Notes under the pieces: generated by a model
The model's input: only the letters and a program-made list of their open reading frames with translations
The model's database searches: none
What the model was told of the DNA's origin: nothing
Program-made: the position numbers and the translations under genes
Part shown: positions 15,942 to 24,628 of the stretch, piece by piece
Position numbering within the stretch: position 1 is the first letter of the stretch
Layout of the letters: each line of letters starts with the position of its first letter
Assembly: GCA_910577765.1 (NCBI GenBank)
Contig: CAJTOV010000001.1
Location: 1-64,000, forward strand
From: an uncultured Lachnospiraceae bacterium
GTDB taxonomy: Bacteria; Bacillota; Clostridia; Lachnospirales; Lachnospiraceae
Direction of reading: 5' to 3'
DNA: 64,000 bases

Positions 15942-18119
15942 ATGTTATTAAAGGTTATTAAAAGGAATGGCGAAGAGGTTATCTTTGAGATTGATAAAAT
16001 CAAAAATGCGATCCGGAAGGCCAACGATGAGATCGGCAAGATTCACCAGTTAAATCCTTACCAGATTGACGCTATCGCGGAGACCATTGAGCGGCAGCTT
16101 CTGGACAGGTCCCATGCGGTGAATGTGGAGGATATACAGGATATGGTGGAGCGGGGCATCATGGAGATGCGGGGCTATGAGGTGGCACAGAAGTATGTGC
16201 GCTACCGGTTCCGCCGGGAGATTGCCCGCAAGTCCAACACCACGGACAATGAGATCCTGACCCTGATTGACCGGGCCAATGAGGAGGTCAAGCAGGAGAA
16301 TTCCAACAAGAATCCGGTGATCAACTCTACCCAGCGGGACTATATGGCCGGGGAGGTCAGCAAGGATTTAACCATGCGTCTTCTTCTGCCGGAGGATGTG
16401 GTCCGGGCCCACAAGGAAGGGATCATCCATTTCCACGATTCCGATTATTTTGCCCAGCGGGAGCACAACTGCGACCTGATTGACCTGGAGGACATGCTTC
16501 AGAACGGTACCGTGATCAGTGAGACCCTGATCGAGAAGCCCCATTCCTTCTATACGGCCTGCAACATTACCACCCAGATCGTGGCCCAGGTAGCCAGCAA
16601 CCAGTACGGCGGCCAGACCTTTACCTTGTCCCATCTGGCGCCGTTTGTGGAGGTGAGCCGCCAGAAGATCCGGTCCACCATCATCGAACTGCGCAAAGAG
16701 ATGGGAGAATCCCTGGATGAGCGGATTATCCAGAAGCTGACGGATGCCCAGTTAAAGGATGAGATTACCCGGGGCATCCAGACCATCCAGTATCAGCTGA
16801 TTACCCTGATGACCTGCAACGGCCAGGCGCCTTTTGTCACCGTGTTTATGTACCTGGACGAGGTTCCGGAGGGACAGACCCGGGATGACCTGGCACTGAT
16901 CATTGAGGAGGTGCTGCGCCAGCGGATGCAGGGAGTCAAGAACAAGAAGGGTGTCTGGATCACTCCGGCCTTCCCCAAACTGATCTATGTGCTGGATGAG
17001 GACAATGTAACCGAAGGCAGCAAGTACTGGGAGCTGACAAAGCTGGCTGCCCAGTGTACGGCCAAGCGTATGGTGCCGGACTATATTTCCGCCAAGGTCA
17101 TGAAGGAGTTAAAGCAGGGGGATGTGTATCCCTGCATGGGATGCCGGTCCTTCCTGACAGTGGAGGATTCCCAGCGTGACCGCAACGGAAAGCATAAGTT
17201 CTACGGCCGGTTCAACCAGGGAGTGGTGACCCTGAATCTGGTGGATGTGGCCTGCTCAGCAGAGGGGGATATGGACCGGTTCTGGAAGATTCTGGACGAG
17301 CGTCTGGAGCTGTGCCACCGGGCACTGCGCTGCCGTCATGAAAGGCTCCTTGGGACTCCCTCGGATGTGGCTCCCATTCTGTGGCAGAACGGCGCCCTGG
17401 CCCGTCTGGAAAAGGGGCAGGTGATCAATCCCCTGCTGTACAACGGATACTCCACCATTTCCCTGGGCTATGCGGGTCTTTGCGAGATGACCATGCGGAT
17501 GATGAACAAGCCCCACACGGCGCCTGATGCCAAGGAGTTTGCCCTGGCAGTGATGCAGAGGCTCAATGACAAGTGTGCAGAGTGGAAGGCAGCAGAGCAC
17601 ATCAGTTATTCCGTGTACGGCACGCCTTTAGAGTCCACCACCTACAAATTTGCCAAATGCCTGCGGAAGCGGTTCGGCATCATTGAGGGTGTCACCGACA
17701 AGAATTATATTACCAACAGCTACCATATCCACGTGACCGAGGAGATAGATGCGTTCTCCAAGCTGAAATTCGAGTCCGAGTTCCAGAAGCTGTCTCCGGG
17801 CGGCGCCATCAGTTATGTGGAGGTGCCCAACATGCAGCACAACATTCCTGCGGTGCTGGGGGTCATGCAGTTTATTTATGACAATATCATGTATGCGGAG
17901 CTGAATACCAAAAGTGACTACTGCGAGTGCTGCGGCTTTGACGGGGAGATCAAGGTGATCGAGGACGAGTCCGGCAAGCTGGTGTGGGAGTGCCCCAACT
18001 GCGGCAACCAGGACCAGAATAAGCTGACTGTGGCACGCCGTACCTGCGGGTATATCGGAACCCAGTTCTGGAACCAGGGGCGGACCCAGGAGATCCGGGA
18101 CCGGGTGCTGCATCTGTAA
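15942..18119 (+). CDS. nrdD: Anaerobic ribonucleoside-triphosphate reductase (class III)
   Basis: A 725-residue oxygen-sensitive glycyl-radical enzyme that reduces NTPs to dNTPs. An N-terminal ATP-cone (about 1-95, starting KVIKRNGEEVIFEIDKIKNAI) senses ATP/dATP. The catalytic barrel follows (FHDSDYFAQREHNCDLIDL; NITTQIVAQVASNQYGGQT; CMGCRSFL). Near the C-terminus are the four Zn-binding cysteines (CECC and CPNC) and the glycyl-radical site in RRTCGYIGTQFWNQGR. The length is usual for the family. The activating enzyme gene nrdG, normally next door, is not present; a perfect terminator follows directly. Confidence 0.97.
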   Translation: MLLKVIKRNGEEVIFEIDKIKNAIRKANDEIGKIHQLNPYQIDAIAETIERQLLDRSHAVNVEDIQDMVERGIMEMRGYEVAQKYVRYRFRREIARKSNTTDNEILTLIDRANEEVKQENSNKNPVINSTQRDYMAGEVSKDLTMRLLLPEDVVRAHKEGIIHFHDSDYFAQREHNCDLIDLEDMLQNGTVISETLIEKPHSFYTACNITTQIVAQVASNQYGGQTFTLSHLAPFVEVSRQKIRSTIIELRKEMGESLDERIIQKLTDAQLKDEITRGIQTIQYQLITLMTCNGQAPFVTVFMYLDEVPEGQTRDDLALIIEEVLRQRMQGVKNKKGVWITPAFPKLIYVLDEDNVTEGSKYWELTKLAAQCTAKRMVPDYISAKVMKELKQGDVYPCMGCRSFLTVEDSQRDRNGKHKFYGRFNQGVVTLNLVDVACSAEGDMDRFWKILDERLELCHRALRCRHERLLGTPSDVAPILWQNGALARLEKGQVINPLLYNGYSTISLGYAGLCEMTMRMMNKPHTAPDAKEFALAVMQRLNDKCAEWKAAEHISYSVYGTPLESTTYKFAKCLRKRFGIIEGVTDKNYITNSYHIHVTEEIDAFSKLKFESEFQKLSPGGAISYVEVPNMQHNIPAVLGVMQFIYDNIMYAELNTKSDYCECCGFDGEIKVIEDESGKLVWECPNCGNQDQNKLTVARRTCGYIGTQFWNQGRTQEIRDRVLHL

Positions 18120-18128
18120 TAGGATCGG

Positions 18129-18160
18129 ATCAAAAAACGCGCTGCGGCGCGTTTTTTGAT
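18129..18160 (+). terminator. Terminator of nrdD
   Basis: A perfect 14-bp inverted repeat (ATCAAAAAACGCGC at 18129-18142, complement at 18147-18160) with a TGCG loop and a T6 run in the right arm. Confidence 0.9.
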
Positions 18161-18423
18161 TTTAAAGCAGACTTATCAATATATTGCCGTGACAGCACAA
18201 GGATCAGAGGATATTTTGTGTGCAGACAGTCATGTTCCGACAGCCCCGCATACCGGTGGTTCAGACGTATGCCGGCGCAGGAACTGTAAAAATCGAACAA
18301 ATATTCGATTTTAAAATCATGAAAAATACCGGTAGATTTTTTGTGAAAATTATCATATACTGATAGAACCAGTTATAACCTTTGTTTCGGGAAAGTCCAT
18401 ATTGATTCATGGGAGGTGAGTGC
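18161..18423 (+). promoter_or_regulatory. Upstream region of the Panacea gene with inverted repeat
   Basis: It contains a perfect 9-bp inverted repeat AAAATCGAA/TTCGATTTT (18289-18312) and a good -10 candidate, TATACT (18356-18361). Only a weak -35 (TAGATT) lies 17 nt above it. The inverted repeat could be an operator of an autoregulated module. Otherwise nothing is seen. Confidence 0.4.
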
Positions 18424-18858
18424 ATGGATCAGGTGATGGATGTGGCAAGATTCATTGTGAATTATTCCATTGAGATCAGGAAGCCGGTCAGCAATTTAAA
18501 ATTACAGAAGCTGCTTTATTTTGTTCAGGTGACATTTCTTGGCCAGCTTGGGGTTCCCTGCTATACAGAGCCGGTTGTGCACTGGCGCCATGGGCCGGAC
18601 AGTATCACAGACCAGGAACTGGAGTATTATGAGTTCCAGTTTGATCTGGATACCATGTCAGTTACCACACAGCGGAGAACATATAGGGAAGATATTTTTG
18701 AAAACTATCATCTGAATCTGATCAGGTATGTGGTGGAGAAGTACCAGGATGTGTCGCCATGGGAAATGGTGGATCTGACCCATCAGGAGGCAGCCTGGAT
18801 GAACACAGACAGGAATGAGGAAATTACCATAGACATGATGAAGAAGTATTATCATTAG
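18424..18858 (+). CDS. Panacea-domain (DUF4065) protein, putative antitoxin
   Basis: A 144-residue protein of the Panacea/DUF4065 family (SocA, GepA type). It shows the hallmark N-terminus DVARFIVNYSIE...VSNLKLQKLLYFVQ, then VVHWRHGPD, and the C-terminal DLTHQEAAWMN. Panacea domains are known as promiscuous antitoxins paired with many toxin folds. GGGAGG lies 8 nt before ATG 18424; an ATG 5 codons upstream in frame is less likely. The next gene is a SIR2-type protein, a plausible effector partner, but a terminator-like hairpin lies between them. Confidence 0.88.
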   Translation: MDQVMDVARFIVNYSIEIRKPVSNLKLQKLLYFVQVTFLGQLGVPCYTEPVVHWRHGPDSITDQELEYYEFQFDLDTMSVTTQRRTYREDIFENYHLNLIRYVVEKYQDVSPWEMVDLTHQEAAWMNTDRNEEITIDMMKKYYH

Positions 18859-18892
18859 ATCACAGTCTGGCCAGAGGTGGCCAGGCTGTGAT
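18859..18892 (+). terminator. Hairpin between the Panacea and SIR2 genes
   Basis: A 15-bp inverted repeat with one G/T wobble (18859-18873 with 18878-18892) and a 4-nt loop, followed by ATTTT, immediately after the stop codon. It may attenuate rather than fully stop read-through into the SIR2 gene. Confidence 0.7.
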
Positions 18893-18972
18893 ATTTTCCC
18901 GGCAACCCCCAAATAGGCCAGTGACACAAAGGAGAAGAGATTGAAAGAATTACTGCAAATCAGGAGGGCGCC

Positions 18973-19830
18973 ATGACCTTTTACGAAATGATCGAAGACC
19001 TGTCCCTGGCCCGGAACCGGCAGAAGCTGGTGATCTTTGTAGGGGCCGGGGTATCCAAGAATTCAGGTCTGCCTACCTGGGGGCAGATGGTCCATGCCTT
19101 TGCGGCGGAGATCGGCTATCCTATGCCGGACCGTCTGGCCACGGAGGAGTATATCCGGATTCCCCAGTATTATTACTGTATGGATGAAAGTGAGGGCCAT
19201 GCCGCCTACTATGGACTTTTGAAATCCATGATTCCCCGGAATGTGCGGCCCAATATTCTCAATAAACTGCTGGTGTCCTTAGAACCCAGACATATTGTGA
19301 CCACCAATTTTGACACGCTTATGGACCAGGTGGCAGAAGGCTATCAGGTGATCCGGGAGGACCGGGACCTGCTTACGGGCAAAAGTCCCCGGTATCTGCT
19401 GAAGCTCCACGGGGATATCCGGCATCCTGGGAAGATGGTATTCAAGGAGGACGATTACCTGCAATACTCCGAGACCCACCGGCTTATGGAGACCTTCCTC
19501 AAGTCCCTGCTGATTGACCATACCTTTCTTTTTGTAGGCTACTCCCTGAATGATTATAATCTGAAGACCTTTGTCAGCTGGATTGATTATATTGCCAGCC
19601 AGATGCATGTGAAGCAGGAGATGCACCGGAACTATTTTCTGTCCAGCAGCAGGCAGGTGGGCAGGGATTATCTCCACAAGTATTATGAAGGGAAAGGGCT
19701 GGAGGTCATCGGGCTGTACCGTCTTCCGCCGGAAGTGGATGCCCGGGCCCAGGAGGTGGACCTGGCCTATGAGCTGGGGCGGAAGACTTATGCGGTGCTG
19801 GAGCTGATTGGGGGAAAGGATCAGGCCTGA
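18973..19830 (+). CDS. SIR2-like (SIR2_2) NAD-binding protein
   Basis: A 285-residue SIR2-fold protein. The dinucleotide loop is FVGAGVSKNSGLPTW (about 22-36), the catalytic-type Asn is N112 in VTTNFDTLMDQ, the His is H146 in LLKLHGDIRHP, and TFLFVGYSLNDYNLK lies near 190. Proteins of this type in bacterial defence (ThsA, DSR, Gao et al. families) degrade NAD+ rather than deacetylate proteins; that activity here is inferred. No second domain is fused, so a partner is expected. The Panacea gene upstream is the obvious candidate. Its last 10 bases overlap the convergent gntR-type gene. Confidence 0.87.
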   Translation: MTFYEMIEDLSLARNRQKLVIFVGAGVSKNSGLPTWGQMVHAFAAEIGYPMPDRLATEEYIRIPQYYYCMDESEGHAAYYGLLKSMIPRNVRPNILNKLLVSLEPRHIVTTNFDTLMDQVAEGYQVIREDRDLLTGKSPRYLLKLHGDIRHPGKMVFKEDDYLQYSETHRLMETFLKSLLIDHTFLFVGYSLNDYNLKTFVSWIDYIASQMHVKQEMHRNYFLSSSRQVGRDYLHKYYEGKGLEVIGLYRLPPEVDARAQEVDLAYELGRKTYAVLELIGGKDQA

Positions 19831-20516
19831 AGGGAAGCTAATTGCCGGACTGCCTTTTCTACCCCGGAGAGCAGTTGTTCCTGAATTTCGTCCAGCAGCC
19901 GCTGATCCCGGAGAATCATATAGTCAATCATAATTTTATGGTGATCATAAAATTTTTCCACATATTCATCCCAGTAATCCTCTGTGATATTAAGGGTAAG
20001 CAGGGTGCGGATGACAGGAGACAGTGCGCACCATGCACGGTAAATGGGGCGGTTTTCTGCGCATGCAACCAGGGCCTGGTGAAATTGTATATCCAGGTCA
20101 GCACAATATTCCAGAGGATTTTTCTGATAGGCTTCTTCTTTCTCCCGCTGGGTGTACAGATCCAGAACCTCCACCATAGGCGTGTAGCGGATGGAGGGGC
20201 TGGCAATCAGGATGGAGCCTGCCTGCTGTTCCAGCAGGCACCGAAAGCTGTAGGTGTCACGGATAACTTTTTCATCAATTCCAACAACCACACACCCCCC
20301 TGTGGCCAGGAATTCCACAAGACCTTCATTGGACAATTCCTGGGCCACACTGCGGATGGTTCCACGGCTGACATCATATTTTTCAGCAAGCTTTGTCTCC
20401 AGCAGACGGGCGCCAGGAGCATAGCTTCTTGTGATAATTTCTTTTCTCAATTCATTCAATACCCTTTTTGTAACAGAGTCTTTGTCAATCAAAATTTTCG
20501 AGTAACGTGTATTCAC
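19821..20516 (-). CDS. GntR-family (FadR/FCD) transcriptional regulator
   Basis: A 231-residue regulator. The N-terminal winged helix (about 12-75) contains APGARLLETKLAEKYDVSRGTIRSVAQELSNEGLV, and the C-terminal helical FCD domain (about 85-215) contains DIQFHQALVACAENRP and HHKIMIDYMILRD, which can bind a metal and an organic-acid ligand. The start is GTG at 20516 behind GAGGAGG. It is divergent from the dehydrogenase/aldolase/TctBAC operon and probably represses it until its substrate is present, from the operator-like repeats in between. Confidence 0.92.
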   Translation of the reverse strand: MNTRYSKILIDKDSVTKRVLNELRKEIITRSYAPGARLLETKLAEKYDVSRGTIRSVAQELSNEGLVEFLATGGCVVVGIDEKVIRDTYSFRCLLEQQAGSILIASPSIRYTPMVEVLDLYTQREKEEAYQKNPLEYCADLDIQFHQALVACAENRPIYRAWCALSPVIRTLLTLNITEDYWDEYVEKFYDHHKIMIDYMILRDQRLLDEIQEQLLSGVEKAVRQLASLQA

Positions 20517-20594
20517 GATTTTCCCTCCTCAACAGTGTGTATATAGTCTACTATGGTTAACAAAAAGAGTCAATAGATAGTCAATGTATAAAAA

Positions 20595-20656
20595 TGTTGA
20601 CATTATTATTTTGATGTGGTACACTAATGTCAACAAAAATAATAAAATGTCGACAA
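20595..20656 (+). promoter_or_regulatory. Promoter and three TGTYRACA operator-like sites
   Basis: TTGACA (20597-20602) and TACACT (20620-20625) with a 17-nt spacer form a good promoter. A perfect 9-bp inverted repeat, GTTGACATT (20596-20604) and AATGTCAAC (20626-20634), brackets it. A third related site, AATGTCGAC, lies at 20646-20654, a direct repeat 20 bp from the second. The core TGT(T/C)(G/A)ACA appears three times. This is the best candidate operator for the divergent GntR protein. Confidence 0.65.
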
Positions 20657-20708
20657 AATGAAATCTGTTATTTTTGTTGGTAACCATTCAGGCAGGCCAG
20701 GAGGCGGT

Positions 20709-21665
20709 ATGAAAAAAATAGTCTTATTTAGCAGGCTGTTTCCCGAAGGGCGCAGACTGCTGGAGGGAAATGTGAAACTCCTTGAACATTACTGTGATAA
20801 TCTGGAGGATATTCCGGATGATTTGAGACAAGCAGACGGGATTCTGGTAGGAAACCAGAAAATCAGCGCACAGACTCTGGAACAGTTTCCCAACCTCAGA
20901 TTGATCGCAAAGCAGGGAAGTGGGTATGATAACATTGATGTAGAGGCTGCAGATAAGCGCCGTATTCCGGTGATTATCAGTGCCGGGGTAAATGCCAGGG
21001 CTGTTGCGGAACATGTGATGATGCTGATGCTTGCGGCGAGCCGTAAACTGATCCAGTATGATTCCGCTGTCCGCTGCGGCAATTTTGCAATCCGCTCCAC
21101 CTGCCAGGAGCAGGAATTATATGGAAAGAAGCTGGGGCTGATCGGCTGTGGGAACATTGGATTTCAGGTGGGCATTTATGCAAAGGCATTTGGTATGGAG
21201 GTAACAGCTTTTGACCCTTACATGGATTGCGCAGAAACAGAGAAACAAGGGATCGCATGGGAAGCCCATCTGGAAAGTCTGCTTTGCGTAAGTGACATCA
21301 TTTCTATTCATGTGCCATTGACCAGGCAGACAAAAGGGATGGTGGGAAGAGAACAGCTGACGCAGATGAAGAAGCATGCGGTTCTGGTAAACTGCTCACG
21401 CGGTGGGATCGTGGACGAGGAGGCTCTTTATGAAGTGTTACAGAATGGACATCTGGCGGCAGCAGGTATTGACGTTTTTGCCCGGGAGCCGGCAGAAAAG
21501 GGGCATCCGCTATTTACATTGCCCAATGTGGTACTAACACCTCATGCAGCGGCTCTGACACGGGAGTCTTCCAGCCAGATGAGCCGTATGACAGCAGAGG
21601 GGATTCTGGCCGTATTACAAGGCAGGCCTTGGAAGTGTTTGGCGAATCCGGGACTTGCGGGATGA
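20709..21665 (+). CDS. D-isomer-specific 2-hydroxyacid dehydrogenase
   Basis: A 318-residue NAD-dependent dehydrogenase of the phosphoglycerate dehydrogenase-like superfamily. The Rossmann motif GLIGCGNIGFQVG is present, as are the substrate Arg in VNCSRGGIVDEEAL, the catalytic Glu in AREPAEKGHPLF and the His in VLTPHAAALT. It would interconvert a 2-keto and a D-2-hydroxy acid. AGGAGG lies 5 nt before ATG 20709; an upstream in-frame ATG at 20658 overlaps the operator region and is not used. First gene of the GntR-controlled operon. Confidence 0.93.
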   Translation: MKKIVLFSRLFPEGRRLLEGNVKLLEHYCDNLEDIPDDLRQADGILVGNQKISAQTLEQFPNLRLIAKQGSGYDNIDVEAADKRRIPVIISAGVNARAVAEHVMMLMLAASRKLIQYDSAVRCGNFAIRSTCQEQELYGKKLGLIGCGNIGFQVGIYAKAFGMEVTAFDPYMDCAETEKQGIAWEAHLESLLCVSDIISIHVPLTRQTKGMVGREQLTQMKKHAVLVNCSRGGIVDEEALYEVLQNGHLAAAGIDVFAREPAEKGHPLFTLPNVVLTPHAAALTRESSSQMSRMTAEGILAVLQGRPWKCLANPGLAG

Positions 21666-21728
21666 AGTGTACCATAAGGCAGCAGGCGGCGATGTCTTAA
21701 TTGCTGCGCAATAGAGAAAGGAGAAGTT

Positions 21729-22529
21729 ATGGAAGAACAATTTGGACTAACCAAGGAATTAAAGCGACGGCTGGAAGCCGGGGAAACTCTGATTGGAAGC
21801 CACGTGACTTGTAATGATCCACTGCTGACAGAGATTATCGGAAATGCCGGCTTTGATTATCTCTGGATTGATATGGAGCATACTTACATTGAGAAAACCA
21901 TGCTGATCAATCATCTAATCGCTGCCAGGGCCTGCCAGATACCGGCATTTGTCCGTATTCCCTGGAATGACCAGGTCCTGGCAAAGCCGATTCTGGATAT
22001 GGGAGCAGATGGGCTGATCTTTCCCATGATTCGTACTCCAAAGGATGCGGAGTATGCGGTCCAGTCTTGTCTGTATCCGCCCTATGGTGTCCGCGGCTAT
22101 GGTCCACGCAGGGCTACTCAGTTCGGAAAGTATTCGGGCAAAGAGTACATTGGGGAAGGTCACAAGAATATTATGAAACTGATCCAGATTGAGACCAGGG
22201 AGGCGGTGGAACATATCGATGCAATTGCTGCGGTTCCAGGCGTGGATGTCCTGATTATTGGCCCTATGGATTTGTCTGGTGCTTTTGGAAAACTGGCTCA
22301 GACCCAGGACCCGGAGATTCGGGAGGTATACCGGCATGTGGCCCAGCGGGGAAGGGCAGCTGGCAAACCGGTCCTTGTTTCTACCGGTGGTTATGAAGAG
22401 GAAAATTTAAGATTCTGGGCATCCATAGGTGTAAATATGATTACAGTTGGAAATGAACCAGGATATCTTACCGATGGCTTGAAAAAGACACTGGCAAATT
22501 TCCGTACTGTGATGGATGGAGTGGCATAA
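21729..22529 (+). CDS. HpcH/HpaI family aldolase
   Basis: A 266-residue class II, metal-dependent pyruvate aldolase of the HpaI/GarL/RhmA group, which cleaves 4-hydroxy-2-keto acids to pyruvate and an aldehyde. Visible signatures are FDYLWIDMEH (catalytic-site His region), FVRIPWND, MGADGLIFPMI and a metal-binding IETREAVEHIDAI. The hydroxyacid dehydrogenase before it and the carboxylate importer after it suggest that an imported sugar acid or dicarboxylate is processed here. The precise substrate is not readable. Confidence 0.92.
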   Translation: MEEQFGLTKELKRRLEAGETLIGSHVTCNDPLLTEIIGNAGFDYLWIDMEHTYIEKTMLINHLIAARACQIPAFVRIPWNDQVLAKPILDMGADGLIFPMIRTPKDAEYAVQSCLYPPYGVRGYGPRRATQFGKYSGKEYIGEGHKNIMKLIQIETREAVEHIDAIAAVPGVDVLIIGPMDLSGAFGKLAQTQDPEIREVYRHVAQRGRAAGKPVLVSTGGYEEENLRFWASIGVNMITVGNEPGYLTDGLKKTLANFRTVMDGVA

Positions 22530-22532
22530 AAT

Positions 22533-23027
22533 ATGAAAAAGTCCAAGGATCTTGTTGCGGGAATTACCATTGTGTTATTGGCAGCCTTTTATCTGTCGCA
22601 GATTCACCAGATCCGGGTATTCAGTGGAGCAGGTGCCACGGTAATCAATTCGAGAACTATTCCAATGCTGTGGGGCGGCCTTCTGATGCTGCTCGGCATA
22701 GTGCTTCTGGTGCAGGGGGTAAAGAAAATGAGACATAGTGAGACGGACCTGATACCGGCCAGAACGGAAGAACTCCGTCAGCCGCATGCAAGGCTGGCGG
22801 TTCCGGGGACATTTTGCTTATTGACTTTCTATGTGATTATGATGGGAACCGCCGGATTTGTTCTGGCAACCATATTTTATTTGTTTCTGCAGATTATGCT
22901 TCTTAATGACAGCGGGAAAAGAATATGGTGGGCAAGTGGGGCACTGGCCGTGGGAACAGCACTGGCAGTCTATCTGTTTTTTGTACATGTCATGCATGTA
23001 CCGCTGCCTGCCGGTGTTCTGGATTAG
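22533..23027 (+). CDS. tctB: TctB-type small membrane subunit
   Basis: A 164-residue protein with four predicted membrane helices (about 8-25, 43-60, 88-108, 120-160), the size and layout of the small subunit of tripartite tricarboxylate transporters. It starts 3 nt after the aldolase stop and precedes tctA. Identity rests as much on gene order as on sequence. Confidence 0.83.
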   Translation: MKKSKDLVAGITIVLLAAFYLSQIHQIRVFSGAGATVINSRTIPMLWGGLLMLLGIVLLVQGVKKMRHSETDLIPARTEELRQPHARLAVPGTFCLLTFYVIMMGTAGFVLATIFYLFLQIMLLNDSGKRIWWASGALAVGTALAVYLFFVHVMHVPLPAGVLD

Positions 23028-23058
23028 AGCGTGTCTGAAAATTGTTTTCCGCTACGCT
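23028..23058 (+). repeat. GCGTGTCTGAAAA repeat, copy 1
   Basis: AGCGTGTCTGAAAA at 23028-23041 recurs at 37205-37218 as part of a long hairpin. Here the unit closes only with AGCG/CGCT. It fills the tctB-tctA gap. Confidence 0.4.
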
Positions 23059-23098
23059 CCAGGGAAGGCAAAAATAGAATAATAAGGGGGGTGTATCT

Positions 23099-24571
23099 AT
23101 GCTGGAAGGTTCTGTGGTAGTTCTCTCTGACCCGGTAATCCTGCTTCTGATCACAGCCGGGGTGGCAGTGGGGATTATATTTGGCTCAATCCCGGGGTTG
23201 ACAGCAACCATGGCTCTGACTATGTTTTTGCCGGTTACGTACAGTATGTCGCCGGTGATGGCTGTATCCCTGCTAATGGGCCTATATATTGGCGGAACAT
23301 CAGGAGGTCTGATCTCTGCGATTCTGCTAAATATTCCGGGGACACCGTCTTCGGTTGCCACCTGCTTTGACGGGCGTCCCATGGCAGAGCGGGGAGAAGC
23401 GGCAAAAGCCCTGGGATGCGGAATTTTCTTTTCCTTTATCGGAACCATTTTCGGGCTGGTGCTGATGATGTTTATTGCTCCTTTACTGGCAAAAATAGCA
23501 ATTTTGTTTGGGCCTTTCGAATATTGTGCCCTGGCCGTCTTTTCTCTGTCCCTGGTTGTGATGCTTACAGGAAAAGATATGATAAGGGGGCTGATCAGTG
23601 TCCTGCTGGGCGTTATGCTGGCCACTGTGGGACTGGCTCCTATTGATTCGGCCAAACGGTTTACCTTTGGACTGGCACAGATGAATTCAGGCTTTCAGTT
23701 GCTGACACTTCTGATTGGTCTGTATGCAGTCAGTGAGATTCTAAATGTAGCGGAACATGTATTTCGTGAGAAGGCTGTGATTCGGGAAGGAACGGTTACC
23801 ATTAAGGGGCTGGGCTTTACGTGGAAAGAATTAAAAGGGCAGATCAAAAACTGTATATACAGTTCCTTCATCGGTGCCGCAATCGGGATTCTCCCAGGGA
23901 TTGGGGGAGGAACAGCCGGAATGCTGTCCTATACCTTTGTAAAGAACCGTTCCCGGTATCCCGAGAAATTCGGAACGGGAATCATGGATGGGATCGTTGC
24001 GTCAGAGACTTCCAACAATGCCTGCATTGGTGGCGCTATGGTTCCGCTTCTGACCCTGGGAATTCCGGGGGACGGTACTACCGCTGTCCTCCTGGGGGCT
24101 CTGATGGTCCACAACGTATCAGCGGGACCCTTGATTTTCCAGAAAAATGCTGCAGTTGTCTATGGGATCTATACAGCTATGCTGGTAGCCAGTATTGCCA
24201 TGCTGGTACTGGAATATGCCGGAATCCGGGGATTCGTCTATGTCCTGAAGGTTCCAAAGTATTATCTGCTTCCGGTGGTCATCTGTCTTTGTCTGGTGGG
24301 GGCATTTGGAAGTTCCAACAGAATGTTTGATGTTTACTGCACTCTGGCGTTCGGAATTCTGGGATATGGGATGAAAAAGCTGGAATTTCCGTTTCCGCCA
24401 GCAATTCTCGGATTTATTCTGGGTCCATTGTTTGAATCCAGTTTGAGGCGGGTTTCCCAGTACCTGACCATTGATCCCATGAGCTGGGCAGGGCATCCGG
24501 CTGCAGTTGTGCTCCTGCTGGTGACAGCAGCATTGCTGATTATGAATCTTCGGAAAATACATTCTGCCTGA
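23099..24571 (+). CDS. tctA: TctA-type large membrane subunit
   Basis: A 490-residue polytopic transporter subunit with the characteristic TctA sequence near the N-terminus (GIIFGSIPGLTATMALTMFLP) and its repeat (AAIGILPGIGGGTAGMLSY), plus LTLGIPGDGTTAVLLGA. About ten to twelve membrane spans. It forms the secondary transporter that takes up carboxylates delivered by the TctC binding protein. GGGGGG lies 8 nt before the ATG. Confidence 0.95.
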   Translation: MLEGSVVVLSDPVILLLITAGVAVGIIFGSIPGLTATMALTMFLPVTYSMSPVMAVSLLMGLYIGGTSGGLISAILLNIPGTPSSVATCFDGRPMAERGEAAKALGCGIFFSFIGTIFGLVLMMFIAPLLAKIAILFGPFEYCALAVFSLSLVVMLTGKDMIRGLISVLLGVMLATVGLAPIDSAKRFTFGLAQMNSGFQLLTLLIGLYAVSEILNVAEHVFREKAVIREGTVTIKGLGFTWKELKGQIKNCIYSSFIGAAIGILPGIGGGTAGMLSYTFVKNRSRYPEKFGTGIMDGIVASETSNNACIGGAMVPLLTLGIPGDGTTAVLLGALMVHNVSAGPLIFQKNAAVVYGIYTAMLVASIAMLVLEYAGIRGFVYVLKVPKYYLLPVVICLCLVGAFGSSNRMFDVYCTLAFGILGYGMKKLEFPFPPAILGFILGPLFESSLRRVSQYLTIDPMSWAGHPAAVVLLLVTAALLIMNLRKIHSA

Positions 24572-24628
24572 GAAACAGGTAACAGTTTTAGTAGAAGCAT
24601 GATGAAATGGTGGAGAAGGAGACAGTTT

